64,000 nt of DNA from Spirochaetaceae bacterium (GTDB lineage: Bacteria; Spirochaetota; Spirochaetia; Treponematales; Treponemataceae): assembly GCA_017614995.1 (NCBI GenBank), contig JAGAAX010000014.1, forward strand, positions 62,001 through 126,000. Direction: 5' to 3'. Position numbers and translations under genes: made by a program. How positions within the stretch are numbered: the stretch's first letter is position 1; every line of letters starts with the position of its first letter. The notes under the pieces are model-generated. The model had not been told where the DNA came from. It did not search any database and saw nothing but the letters and a program-made list of their open reading frames with translations. Positions 24,142 through 32,803 of the stretch are shown here, piece after piece.

Positions 24142-25004
24142 AGCTTTTCAGCGTCGCGGCGGTGCTTCTGCAGAAGGTTGTCAAAATCGTAGTCAGATTT
24201 TATCTTGTCGAGAATTACGGTGACAATGTTGTAGACTTCACCGTTAAGTTTGTAATTTGCAGGCGAAACAAAATTGACGCGGCCGTCTAAGATAAGCTGC
24301 TCTGCCTTGCGCTGCTTTTTCTCATCGTCTGGCTTATAAACCGCAACAGAATAGCCGCCGTTCTGCTTTACAAGCTTCATGCACGGAATGTCGGTCTCGC
24401 CGTCGCCGAAATAAATCATGCGCTTAAAAGGCACTGGCCGCTCGTTTTCGGGCACAAACTTGTTTATCTCAACCGAATCGCTTATCTTTTTAATGCCCTT
24501 GTTAATCTTGAAAATGAACTGCGTCTTTGTCGTGTAATCAATCGCGACGCCGGGCCATTCAGCGATTCCGTCTGAATTATATAGAAAAGAACACGCAAAA
24601 ATCTGCTCAAACTCTTTTGCAATCGACGTGCCCTCAATCATCTCCTTTAAGCCGGACGAGTTTATATAGTGCTTAATCTCAAGCCCTTTCGATTTTCCGT
24701 ATTCGTTTATAAGCTTGAACCAGTCTTTGACGCCCTCAAAAAGCTCAATTTCTCTGCCGAACTTCGTGAACGATGTGCGCGAAATCGAAATGTTGCGGTA
24801 TTTCGCCTCGTTGAGCATCGTCTTCATGTAACAGAGAATATTGCTCGCATCATTTTCCGTAGAAAGCTTGTCAGATTTTTCCCAGAAATCGCGCGCACTC
24901 ATGCCCAGAGCCTTTATAAAACTGAATTCCTGCATATTTCCGGGCGAAAGCGTACCATCAAAGTCATAAATCAGGGCAACAACCGGTTTGTTATTATTTT
25001 CCAT
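24129..25004 (-). CDS. HAD-superfamily phosphatase
   Basis: A 291-residue HAD hydrolase. Motif I is YDFDGTLSPG at about 13-22 with the nucleophilic Asp. Motif II is probably the Ser in HYINSSGL (about 113-120). Motif IV is FGDGETDIPCM at about 203-213. A helical cap of about 80 residues sits between motifs I and II. The substrate is unknown. The start at ATG 25004 has no Shine-Dalgarno. Its promoter lies inside a 40-bp sequence repeated 3.9 kb away, and its last codons run into the dispersed repeat, so both ends of the gene have been touched by rearrangement. Confidence 0.88.
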   Translation of the reverse strand: MENNNKPVVALIYDFDGTLSPGNMQEFSFIKALGMSARDFWEKSDKLSTENDASNILCYMKTMLNEAKYRNISISRTSFTKFGREIELFEGVKDWFKLINEYGKSKGLEIKHYINSSGLKEMIEGTSIAKEFEQIFACSFLYNSDGIAEWPGVAIDYTTKTQFIFKINKGIKKISDSVEINKFVPENERPVPFKRMIYFGDGETDIPCMKLVKQNGGYSVAVYKPDDEKKQRKAEQLILDGRVNFVSPANYKLNGEVYNIVTVILDKIKSDYDFDNLLQKHRRDAEKLFSQ

Positions 25005-25005
25005 A

Positions 25006-25045
25006 AGACCATGATACCGCGCTTACGCGATTTTTTCCATGATTT
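25006..25045 (+). repeat. 40-bp direct repeat, left copy (island boundary)
   Basis: Identical at 38 of 40 positions to 28869-28908 in the same orientation. It carries the promoter of the HAD gene on the opposite strand. The two copies bracket all the accessory genes between HAD and groL. Confidence 0.85.
25011..25039 (-). promoter_or_regulatory. Promoter of the HAD gene, leaderless layout
   Basis: TGGAAA (25034-25039) and TATCAT (25011-25016) are 17 bp apart on the minus strand, with 6 nt to ATG 25004. Confidence 0.45.
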
Positions 25046-25072
25046 TATTTGTTTAGGGAAAGAACCGGAAGA

Positions 25073-25103
25073 GCAATGATTTTTGAGGAAGTTGTGGTAT
25101 AAT
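25073..25103 (+). promoter_or_regulatory. Extended -10 promoter, copy 1, of the PIN toxin-antitoxin pair
   Basis: TGGTATAAT ends at 25103, an extended -10 element with a consensus hexamer. The 31-nt block matches 26130-26160 at 27 positions. Confidence 0.7.
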
Positions 25104-25127
25104 ACAAGACAACATTGGAGGTGCAAA

Positions 25128-25346
25128 ATGAGTTATGAAGTTTTAGAAAAGAATTACGAAACTCTAACGCCGGAACAACAGCTTATTGTCTATAATCTTG
25201 TTATTTCTCTTGGAAAATTAAATGCAAAACATAACGAAAAGCCGGATTCTGCCAAAAAGGAGAATCTTTCAGAATTTTTCGGTGCATTGAAAATTGACGG
25301 CGATCCACTTGCAATTCAAAAGGAAATGCGCGATGAATGGAATTGA
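25128..25346 (+). CDS. Antitoxin of a VapBC-like pair
   Basis: A 72-residue protein starting at ATG 25128, with GGAGGTG (25117-25123) 4 nt upstream. The N-terminal part is helical (NYETLTPEQQLIVYNLVISL), followed by a charged linker and a C-terminal FFGALKIDGDP segment of the kind that contacts PIN toxins. It overlaps the PIN-domain gene by 14 bp. Assignment as antitoxin rests on size, layout and partner. Confidence 0.8.
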   Translation: MSYEVLEKNYETLTPEQQLIVYNLVISLGKLNAKHNEKPDSAKKENLSEFFGALKIDGDPLAIQKEMRDEWN

Positions 25347-25710
25347 CTTTATCGCCGATACAAATGCACTGTTATACATATTCAAGAAAAATTCCTGTAT
25401 GTTGCCGTATTTGCAGAGTGCAATCGGTATATCTATAATTACAGAAATGGAATTGCTATCTTTTAATGGCATATCACCAGAAGAAGAAAACTTTTTTAAG
25501 CGAATGATTGATAAATGTACCGTAATTCCTTTGAACAATATCGTTAAAGACCAAGCAATTCATATCCGCCGCACATACGGCACAAAACTCCCAGATTCAA
25601 TCGTTGCTGCAACATCTTTAGAATGTGCCGTTCCGCTCATCACAGCAGATAAAGGCTTCAAGAAAATCTTAGAACTTGACATACGTCTTCTTGAGCCAGA
25701 TGCACAATAA
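25333..25710 (+). CDS. PIN-domain ribonuclease toxin (VapC-like)
   Basis: A 125-residue PIN-domain protein. The expected acidic residues are present: FIADTNALLY (Asp near 8), ITEMELL (Glu near 37), LPDSIVAAT (Asp near 86) and ITADKGF (Asp near 105). VapC toxins cleave tRNA or rRNA using a metal held by these acids. ATG 25333 overlaps the antitoxin gene by 14 bp and has AAGGAAA upstream. It lies just inside the left 40-bp direct repeat. Confidence 0.9.
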   Translation: MNGIDFIADTNALLYIFKKNSCMLPYLQSAIGISIITEMELLSFNGISPEEENFFKRMIDKCTVIPLNNIVKDQAIHIRRTYGTKLPDSIVAATSLECAVPLITADKGFKKILELDIRLLEPDAQ

Positions 25711-25755
25711 CAGCATATCGTCTATAACAATAAAAGTATACAGGAAGACTGAGAA

Positions 25756-26103
25756 ATGGCATTAACAGAATGGCAATTAGCAGAGATAAAAGTCGCTGCG
25801 GACAAATATCTTGGTAAAAGAAATGCAATGATAAGTGAATGGTCTGACCAAGAAAAATGTGAATACAGAATTGAAGGTTTGAGCGTCATTATTTTTGAAA
25901 GACGAAAAAGCTACATGGGCACTGGCTACGAAAACTTTGATGTAGCAAAAGCGACCTATCGTAAAACGTCAAATGACTGGAAACTTTTCTGTATGCGCCA
26001 AGATTTAAAATGGCATGGCTATGAATTAGATATTATTCATGACAATATAGAGAGCGTTTTTCGATGCGTAGACAAAGATGAATGCTGTGCGTTTTGGGGA
26101 TAA
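25756..26103 (+). CDS. DUF3024 family protein
   Basis: A 115-residue protein whose C-terminal half matches the DUF3024 pattern: DVAKATYRKTSNDWKLFCM, then RQDLKWHGYE, and a terminal acid-and-FWG segment (DKDECCAFWG). The function of the family is unknown; members are small, single-domain and scattered among accessory regions. It follows the PIN toxin pair by 45 bp, on the same strand, with AGGA upstream. Confidence 0.8.
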   Translation: MALTEWQLAEIKVAADKYLGKRNAMISEWSDQEKCEYRIEGLSVIIFERRKSYMGTGYENFDVAKATYRKTSNDWKLFCMRQDLKWHGYELDIIHDNIESVFRCVDKDECCAFWG

Positions 26104-26129
26104 GCTTGTTTTCTTTGGAAGCCGCACGC

Positions 26130-26160
26130 GCAGCGATTTTTGAAAAAGTTGTGGTATAAT
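26130..26160 (+). promoter_or_regulatory. Extended -10 promoter, copy 2, of the broken methyltransferase gene
   Basis: TGGTATAAT ends at 26160. The block is a near copy of 25073-25103. It now drives the methyltransferase stub and then the HNH gene. Confidence 0.65.
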
Positions 26161-26181
26161 ATACCTCACAAGGAATAACAC

Positions 26182-26229
26182 ATGACACAGATTGAACAGC
26201 AGAAAGCGGCGAAAAAGTTTGCGGAATAA
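26182..26229 (+). pseudogene. N-terminal stub of a class I DNA methyltransferase
   Basis: After AAGGA at good spacing, ATG 26182 opens a 15-codon frame reading MTQIEQQKAAKKFAE and then stops. This closely resembles the first residues of large class I SAM-dependent DNA methyltransferases of type II restriction-modification systems, which commonly continue with a W-x-GRGYEKGESQ-like segment. The frame ends exactly where the HNH unit begins. The matching C-terminal end lies at 27444-27629, so the middle of the gene has been replaced. Confidence 0.65.
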
Positions 26230-26254
26230 AAGTGCATATTGAAAAGATTTTTAT

Positions 26255-26267
26255 GTGGGCAGCCCAC
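26255..26267 (+). repeat. Perfect short palindrome before the HNH gene
   Basis: GTGGGC-A-GCCCAC, preceded by TTTTTATG. It has the same position and design as the GC-rich hairpins ahead of the minus-strand cassette genes. Confidence 0.55.
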
Positions 26268-26287
26268 TGAAACAACAGGAGAATAAA

Positions 26288-27433
26288 ATGGAAGCATTTG
26301 AAAACTTTGTATATACAATAATTCAGTCTCAAAAAATAAATGACATGATTCGCAATAATGAAAGTGAATATATTGAAAAGAAATTATGGCGAACTGCGTA
26401 TAGTTTTTTGCTTGAAGCAAAAAAGAAAAATCAAATTTTGTATTTAGTTTTAGCTCCTGCTGAATCAACTATATATCTCTATGCATACGCAAAAATTGAA
26501 AATATCGAAATATTAGATACTGAAAAATCAACAAAAATTACTTTTTCGGAATTACGAAGGTTTACAAACGAAGATATTCTCAAAACGGAACTTATAAAAA
26601 CAAATGGTGAACCTGTAGACGAAAATTATATTCGTCCTTATTTGTTGTGCAAAACATCATCTATAAAAAAATACATAGATGAGGAACCCAAGATACCAAT
26701 TTTAGATTTAACAGAAGAACAGTTTAGTTTGCCACTTGCAGATAAATCCTTTTTATCGGAAACAGAACTTAAAGCCATAGATTTTGCTTGTAGCAAAGAT
26801 GATTGTATTTTTAGTGCAAAAGAATTGGCTGATTATTTAAATTACAAAGATTATAATGCTGCCAATTTACTTATAGGCAACATAGGAAAAAAGATTGCAG
26901 ATTATTATTCGGTTGATTTATCACGAAAATCAAACAGTCCTGGTTGGTGGAGAGTTTTTTGTGATGGGGGCTATATAGATGGAGATGACGAGTTTCATTG
27001 GCAAATAAAAAATGAATTTCTCCAAGCTCTTACAAAAACAGATTGGATAGAAGATCCTGAAAATTTCATATCAGATAATGAAACAGAAGACGAAAATAAT
27101 GAATTGTTGCAAACAGAATTTGTTGAAGGCAGCAAAAAAACAACTTTAATCAATCGATACGAACGCAATAAAGATGCTCGACAAGCTTGTATAAAATATT
27201 ATGGTGCAGTTTGTTATGTTTGTGGCTTCGATTTTGAAAAATCCTATGGAGAAATTGGAAAGGGCTTTATTCATGTACATCATGAAGATGATATTTCTTT
27301 GATTGGCAATGAATATAAAGTTGACCCTATAAAAGATTTAAAGCCCGTTTGCCCAAATTGCCATGCAATGTTACATCAAAAAAGACCTGCATATACAGTT
27401 GAAGAATTGAAAAATACAATGAAAAACACATAA
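26288..27433 (+). CDS. McrA-like HNH endonuclease
   Basis: A 381-residue protein starting at ATG 26288 after CAGGAG. The C-terminal 90 residues are an HNH nuclease with zinc-binding cysteines: VCYVCGFDF, FIHVHHEDDIS (catalytic His), then PVCPNCHAMLH. A preceding domain (about 150-245, with FSAKELADYLNY and SPGWWRVFCDGG) is seen next to HNH domains in restriction-type proteins. The N-terminal 150 residues are unrecognised. Such proteins often cut modified DNA (type IV restriction). It sits between the two ends of a destroyed DNA methyltransferase gene, and its stop codon overlaps an attC-like box. Confidence 0.85.
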   Translation: MEAFENFVYTIIQSQKINDMIRNNESEYIEKKLWRTAYSFLLEAKKKNQILYLVLAPAESTIYLYAYAKIENIEILDTEKSTKITFSELRRFTNEDILKTELIKTNGEPVDENYIRPYLLCKTSSIKKYIDEEPKIPILDLTEEQFSLPLADKSFLSETELKAIDFACSKDDCIFSAKELADYLNYKDYNAANLLIGNIGKKIADYYSVDLSRKSNSPGWWRVFCDGGYIDGDDEFHWQIKNEFLQALTKTDWIEDPENFISDNETEDENNELLQTEFVEGSKKTTLINRYERNKDARQACIKYYGAVCYVCGFDFEKSYGEIGKGFIHVHHEDDISLIGNEYKVDPIKDLKPVCPNCHAMLHQKRPAYTVEELKNTMKNT

Positions 27434-27464
27434 CAAGTTTTTCAATAACGACAAGGCGGTTATG
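27429..27464 (+). repeat. attC-like junction after the HNH gene
   Basis: CATAAC (27429-27434) overlaps the HNH stop codon and GTTATG (27459-27464) lies within the surviving methyltransferase coding sequence. The inner stem is weak. If it is a recombination site, the right half is a secondary target in the methyltransferase gene. Confidence 0.3.
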
Positions 27465-27629
27465 CAGGCTTACGGCTTCAACCTAAAAATGACCGAAAGC
27501 GAATGTGTCGCCGAACTTTTCAAGCTGTATGAGAAATTAGCAAAACAAATCGTCATGATAACGATTGTTCACCCTGCACTTTTAAAACGTCATCATGACG
27601 TTACACTGCTGTACATTCTGAAAATTTAA
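27444..27629 (+). pseudogene. C-terminal remnant of the class I DNA methyltransferase
   Basis: An open frame without a start encodes NNDKAVMQAYGF, then MTESECVAELFKLYEKLAK. This closely matches the C-terminus typical of the same large DNA methyltransferase family whose N-terminus is at 26182-26229. The frame continues past the usual end for about 27 unrelated codons to TAA at 27627. About 850 central codons of the ordinary gene, including the SAM-binding and catalytic motifs, are missing. Confidence 0.65.
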
Positions 27630-27647
27630 CAATACGTTTACTTTTGT

Positions 27648-27676
27648 TTTACAATTTTAAATTTCTGTTTTATAAT
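27648..27676 (+). promoter_or_regulatory. Promoter of the RhuM gene
   Basis: TTTACA (27648-27653) and TATAAT (27671-27676) are 17 bp apart. Confidence 0.7.
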
Positions 27677-27694
27677 TAAGGTAACTTCATAAAT

Positions 27695-27725
27695 GCCAGT
27701 ATGTGCAGGAGATGCACATACTGGC
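27695..27725 (+). promoter_or_regulatory. 13-bp perfect hairpin in the RhuM leader
   Basis: GCCAGTATGTGCA (27695-27707) pairs exactly with 27713-27725 around the loop GGAGA. It lies about 12 bases into the transcript and has no T-tract, so it is not a standard terminator. The loop is Shine-Dalgarno-like and is followed by an ATG opening a six-codon frame within the stem. Confidence 0.75.
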
Positions 27726-27804
27726 GCATTGAAGCGAAAAAGTGAAAACCTTGTTGTTCCCAGACTATTTCAGTAGGATATGTTCAGAAGCAAGGAGCGT
27801 TACC

Positions 27805-28848
27805 ATGAAGAATATGAAAAATAAATCAGTTCCAACAATCCGGAGTTCTGCCGCAGAATATCTTACTTTTGTGGCTGCCACTGGTGACGACAGAAACAGC
27901 GTAGAAGTCCGCTATGAGGACGAAAATATCTGGATTACGCAGAAGATGCTTGCGGTTTTGTATGAGGTTGAAACAAATACAATAAACTATCATATCAAAA
28001 AGATTTTTGAAGATTCCGAATTGCAGGAAGATTCAGTTATTCGAAATTTTCGAATAACTGCCGCTGATGGAAAATCATACGATACAAAGCACTATAATCT
28101 CCAGATGATTATTGCGGTTGGCTTTAAGGTGAACAGCGAGCGTGCCGTTCAGTTCCGTAAATGGGTAAACAACATTGCAAAGGAATATACAATCAAAGGC
28201 TTTGCAATGGACGACGAGCGCCTCAAAAATGACGGTTCAATTCTTACAAAGAAATATTTTGAAGAGCAGTTGGAGCGAATCCGCGAAATCCGTTCCAGTG
28301 AGAGAAAGTTTTATCAAAAAGTCACAGATATTTATGCAACTGCCATTGATTACGACAAAGACGCTGCTTCTACAAAACGATTTTATGCGACAGTTCAAAA
28401 TAAAATGCACTACGCGGTTCATGGATATACCGCTGCCGAGTTAATTGTTGAGCGGGCGGACAGCACAAAAGAACACATGGGGCTCACAACCTGGCAGGAT
28501 GCACCAAACGGCAAAATAAAGAAAAGCGATGTTACGGTTGCAAAGAATTATCTTTCAGAGGACGAGCTTGGTCAGTTGAACCGCATGGTTTCGGCTTATC
28601 TTGATTTTGCGGAGAGCATGGCAAACCGTCACATTCCGCTTACAATGGCAGACTGGGAAAAACGCTTGAACGGCTTTATCGAAATGTTTGAATATGGGCT
28701 TTTGCAAGATGCCGGAAAAGTTACTGCTGAAATTGCAAAACTTCATGCTGAAACAGAGTTTGAAAAATACCGTATTGTTCAGGACAGGCTTTTTATGTCT
28801 GACTACGACAGGTTTATCGAAGAACTGGAGCAAAGGACGAAAGAGTAG
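27805..28848 (+). CDS. RhuM family protein
   Basis: A 347-residue protein of the RhuM (virulence RhuM) family. The typical N-terminal region VEVRYEDENIWITQKMLAVL and the NTINYHIKKIF segment are present, followed by the YNLQMIIAVGFKVNSERAVQ block. The C-terminal half is helical and contains a Fic/DOC-like DFAE segment. The family is frequent on genomic islands and its molecular role is unsettled. ATG 27805 is chosen because AAGGAG lies 7 nt upstream; the GTG at 27742 adds an unlikely extension. It is the last gene inside the direct-repeat island. Confidence 0.88.
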   Translation: MKNMKNKSVPTIRSSAAEYLTFVAATGDDRNSVEVRYEDENIWITQKMLAVLYEVETNTINYHIKKIFEDSELQEDSVIRNFRITAADGKSYDTKHYNLQMIIAVGFKVNSERAVQFRKWVNNIAKEYTIKGFAMDDERLKNDGSILTKKYFEEQLERIREIRSSERKFYQKVTDIYATAIDYDKDAASTKRFYATVQNKMHYAVHGYTAAELIVERADSTKEHMGLTTWQDAPNGKIKKSDVTVAKNYLSEDELGQLNRMVSAYLDFAESMANRHIPLTMADWEKRLNGFIEMFEYGLLQDAGKVTAEIAKLHAETEFEKYRIVQDRLFMSDYDRFIEELEQRTKE

Positions 28849-28868
28849 ATAAATCATCTTGCCACCAC

Positions 28869-28908
28869 AGACCATGATACCGCGCTTATTCGATTTTTTC
28901 CATGATTT
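28869..28908 (+). repeat. 40-bp direct repeat, right copy (island boundary)
   Basis: Matches 25006-25045 at 38 of 40 positions. It lies between the RhuM stop and the groL terminator. Confidence 0.85.
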
Positions 28909-28913
28909 AAAAC

Positions 28914-28944
28914 AAAAAAGAGCTGCCCAAACGGACAGCTCTTT
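28914..28944 (-). terminator. Rho-independent terminator of groL
   Basis: The GAGCTG/CAGCTC stem (28920-28925 with 28936-28941) is followed on the minus strand by six Ts. Confidence 0.88.
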
Positions 28945-28962
28945 GTGATTCAGCTAACTGGA

Positions 28963-30818
<1,856 letters not shown>

Positions 30819-31070
30819 ATGAAGACTATAACGGTTTGCATGGGCAGTTCATGTTTCAGCAGGGGCAATTCTGCAAATACCAAGATTATTCAGAATTTTA
30901 TAGAAGAATATAACTTGTCAGACTCTGTTCAAGTCCGGGGCTGCCTGTGCGAGGGCGAATGTAAGCATGGTCCGAATATCCGCATAGACGACAAGCTTTT
31001 TTCAAATGTCTATTCAGAAGGCTTAATAGATTTGCTTCAGCACGAACTTTTGCAGGAGAAACCTCAATGA
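30819..31070 (+). CDS. Thioredoxin-like [2Fe-2S] ferredoxin (NuoE/HydC-like)
   Basis: An 83-residue protein with the four-cysteine pattern of thioredoxin-fold [2Fe-2S] proteins: CMGSSC near the N-terminus and GCLCEGECKHGP near residues 41-52. Such proteins appear as the NuoE subunit of complex I and as small electron carriers with [FeFe]-hydrogenases. It is the first gene of the operon, and its stop overlaps the start of the sensory hydrogenase by 4 bp, so it probably exchanges electrons with that protein. Confidence 0.9.
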   Translation: MKTITVCMGSSCFSRGNSANTKIIQNFIEEYNLSDSVQVRGCLCEGECKHGPNIRIDDKLFSNVYSEGLIDLLQHELLQEKPQ

Positions 31071-32803
31071 ATTTTCTCTATCCAATTTATACAGAACAGA
31101 CAGAATGTCAGGACTGCTACAAATGCATCAGACAGTGCCCTGTTAAGGCTATACGCGTAGAGAACGGTCATGCGATGGTTGTTTCTGAGCTTTGCATTAT
31201 GTGCGGAAACTGCGTAATTAACTGTCCGGCAAAGGCAAAGCATGTCCGCGACGACATTCAAAAAGCAAAGCAGCTTATACGCCTAAGGAAGCGTGTAATT
31301 GCCTCACTTGCACCGTCTTTTGCTTCAGAATTTTCGGAATACTCGCCTGAGCAGATTGTTGCCGCACTAAAAAAGCTGGGCTTCTGGGGTGTTTCAGAAA
31401 CGGCGCTCGGCGCAGATTTTGTTTCTTCTCATCTTTCAGAAGAATTTAATAAAATGGAAAAAGACAAAAACGCTCAGAAGCTTTTTCTTTCTTCGGCGTG
31501 CCCTTCAGTTGTGGAATTTATAAAGCAGTACATGAGCAGCTACGCACCTTACATTACAGACTGCGCTTCGCCGCTTTTGGCACATGCACGCTACTTAAAG
31601 AAAATCTACGGCAGCGACATCGGCGTAATCTTTATTGGTCCATGTATCGCAAAAAAAGGCGAGGCAGACTCTTTTTCAGAGATTGACGCGGCGATAACTT
31701 TTGAAAACTTAAGAAAGTGGATCTCAAAAGAAGGAATCACGCCGTATAACTGTAGCCCCAAAGAGGACGACAGATTTATTCCGCAAAAAGCGGCACAGGG
31801 TGCGCTCTACCCTGTAGGCGGCGGCATGATTGCGTCTGTCAACAATTACGGCAACCCTATCCGCTCAATGTCAGTTTCCGGCATAGGCCTTATAAAAGAA
31901 GCCTTAGAAGGTCTTGATGTTTCAGGTTTGAAAGAGCCGCTTTTTATGGAGCTGCTTGCGTGCAAAGGCGGCTGCATAAACGGTCCTGTAACAAAGCAGA
32001 AAGCCGCATCTGCCCTGCGCCATGTTCAGCTTATGCAATACGCCGACAAAGTTGAAAAAACACTGCCGAAAGCTACGCTGCGCGACAGACCTGCGCTTCA
32101 GGGTACACTGCCTGTAAACGCAATTCCGAGAGCGGCACACACAGAAGAAGAAATACGCGACGCACTCCGCACAGTCGGAAAATATTCGTCAATTGACGAG
32201 GTAAACTGCGCAAGCTGCGGCTACGACACATGCCGCGCCTTTGCCGAGGCTATGCTCGACAACAGAGCCGAAAAGACAATGTGCGTTTCTTATATGCGGA
32301 AGCTTGCGCAAAAAAAGGCAAACGGACTTATACGCGCAATTCCGGGCGGCGTGGTTATTGCAGACAAAGACCTGAAAATAGTTGAATGTAACGAAAATTT
32401 TGCGCGTCTTTTGGGTTCAGACGTACTTGAAATGTACGAGATTAAGCCCGGCATGGAAGGCGCGGCTTTGGACAAGCTCACCGGTTTTGCGCGCTTCTTT
32501 TCAGACGTTATCTCGACAAACGGCCCTGATGTAATTGACCGCGACGTGCACGAAGGCAAAAAGATTTTTCATGTTTCAGTCTTTGCAATTGAAAAAGAAT
32601 CTATTGCAGGCGGCGTTATCGAAGATGTTACCGCCCCGGAAGTTCAGAAGCACAGAATTATAAGCCAGGCAAAAAAGGTTATAGACAAAAACCTGTCGGT
32701 TGTTCAGCAGATTGCGTTTCTGCTAGGCGAAAACGCCGCCGAATCAGAGTCCATTCTTAACTCAATTATCGAGTCGTTCTCAGAGGATGAAGATGAACAG
32801 TGA
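31067..32803 (+). CDS. Sensory [FeFe]-hydrogenase with PAS domain (group C, HydS-like)
   Basis: A 578-residue protein. Two [4Fe-4S] ferredoxin clusters come first (Cys14, 17, 20, 24 and 43, 46, 49, 53). The H-cluster domain follows, with SSACPS at 142-147, GPCIAKKGE at 191-199 and ACKGGC at 298-303. A four-Cys [4Fe-4S] motif lies at 381, 384, 389 and 406, and a PAS domain at about 418-530. The four H-cluster ligands are present (Cys145, 193, 299, 303), but the proton-relay Cys of catalytic enzymes is Ala144. Group C sensory hydrogenases are known for this domain order and for replacement of that residue. The role is presumably to sense H2 and pass a signal to the phosphatase encoded next. Confidence 0.9.
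   Translation: MNFLYPIYTEQTECQDCYKCIRQCPVKAIRVENGHAMVVSELCIMCGNCVINCPAKAKHVRDDIQKAKQLIRLRKRVIASLAPSFASEFSEYSPEQIVAALKKLGFWGVSETALGADFVSSHLSEEFNKMEKDKNAQKLFLSSACPSVVEFIKQYMSSYAPYITDCASPLLAHARYLKKIYGSDIGVIFIGPCIAKKGEADSFSEIDAAITFENLRKWISKEGITPYNCSPKEDDRFIPQKAAQGALYPVGGGMIASVNNYGNPIRSMSVSGIGLIKEALEGLDVSGLKEPLFMELLACKGGCINGPVTKQKAASALRHVQLMQYADKVEKTLPKATLRDRPALQGTLPVNAIPRAAHTEEEIRDALRTVGKYSSIDEVNCASCGYDTCRAFAEAMLDNRAEKTMCVSYMRKLAQKKANGLIRAIPGGVVIADKDLKIVECNENFARLLGSDVLEMYEIKPGMEGAALDKLTGFARFFSDVISTNGPDVIDRDVHEGKKIFHVSVFAIEKESIAGGVIEDVTAPEVQKHRIISQAKKVIDKNLSVVQQIAFLLGENAAESESILNSIIESFSEDEDEQ

Noticed and set aside
24075-24290. Plus-strand open frame over the repeat next to HAD
   Set aside because: It overlaps the 3' end of HAD and the repeat; no ribosome site.
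25006-25045. The 40-bp repeat as a terminator pair
   Set aside because: It has only a small CGCG stem and its T-run is not placed after it; direct orientation at both island ends fits a boundary repeat better.
27712-27729. Six-codon leader peptide in the RhuM hairpin as a real gene
   Set aside because: The GGAGA touches the ATG directly, so initiation is unlikely; kept only as a note in the hairpin feature.
27742-27804. Upstream GTG start for RhuM
   Set aside because: It lacks a Shine-Dalgarno, and the added residues do not resemble the family; ATG 27805 has AAGGAG at good spacing.
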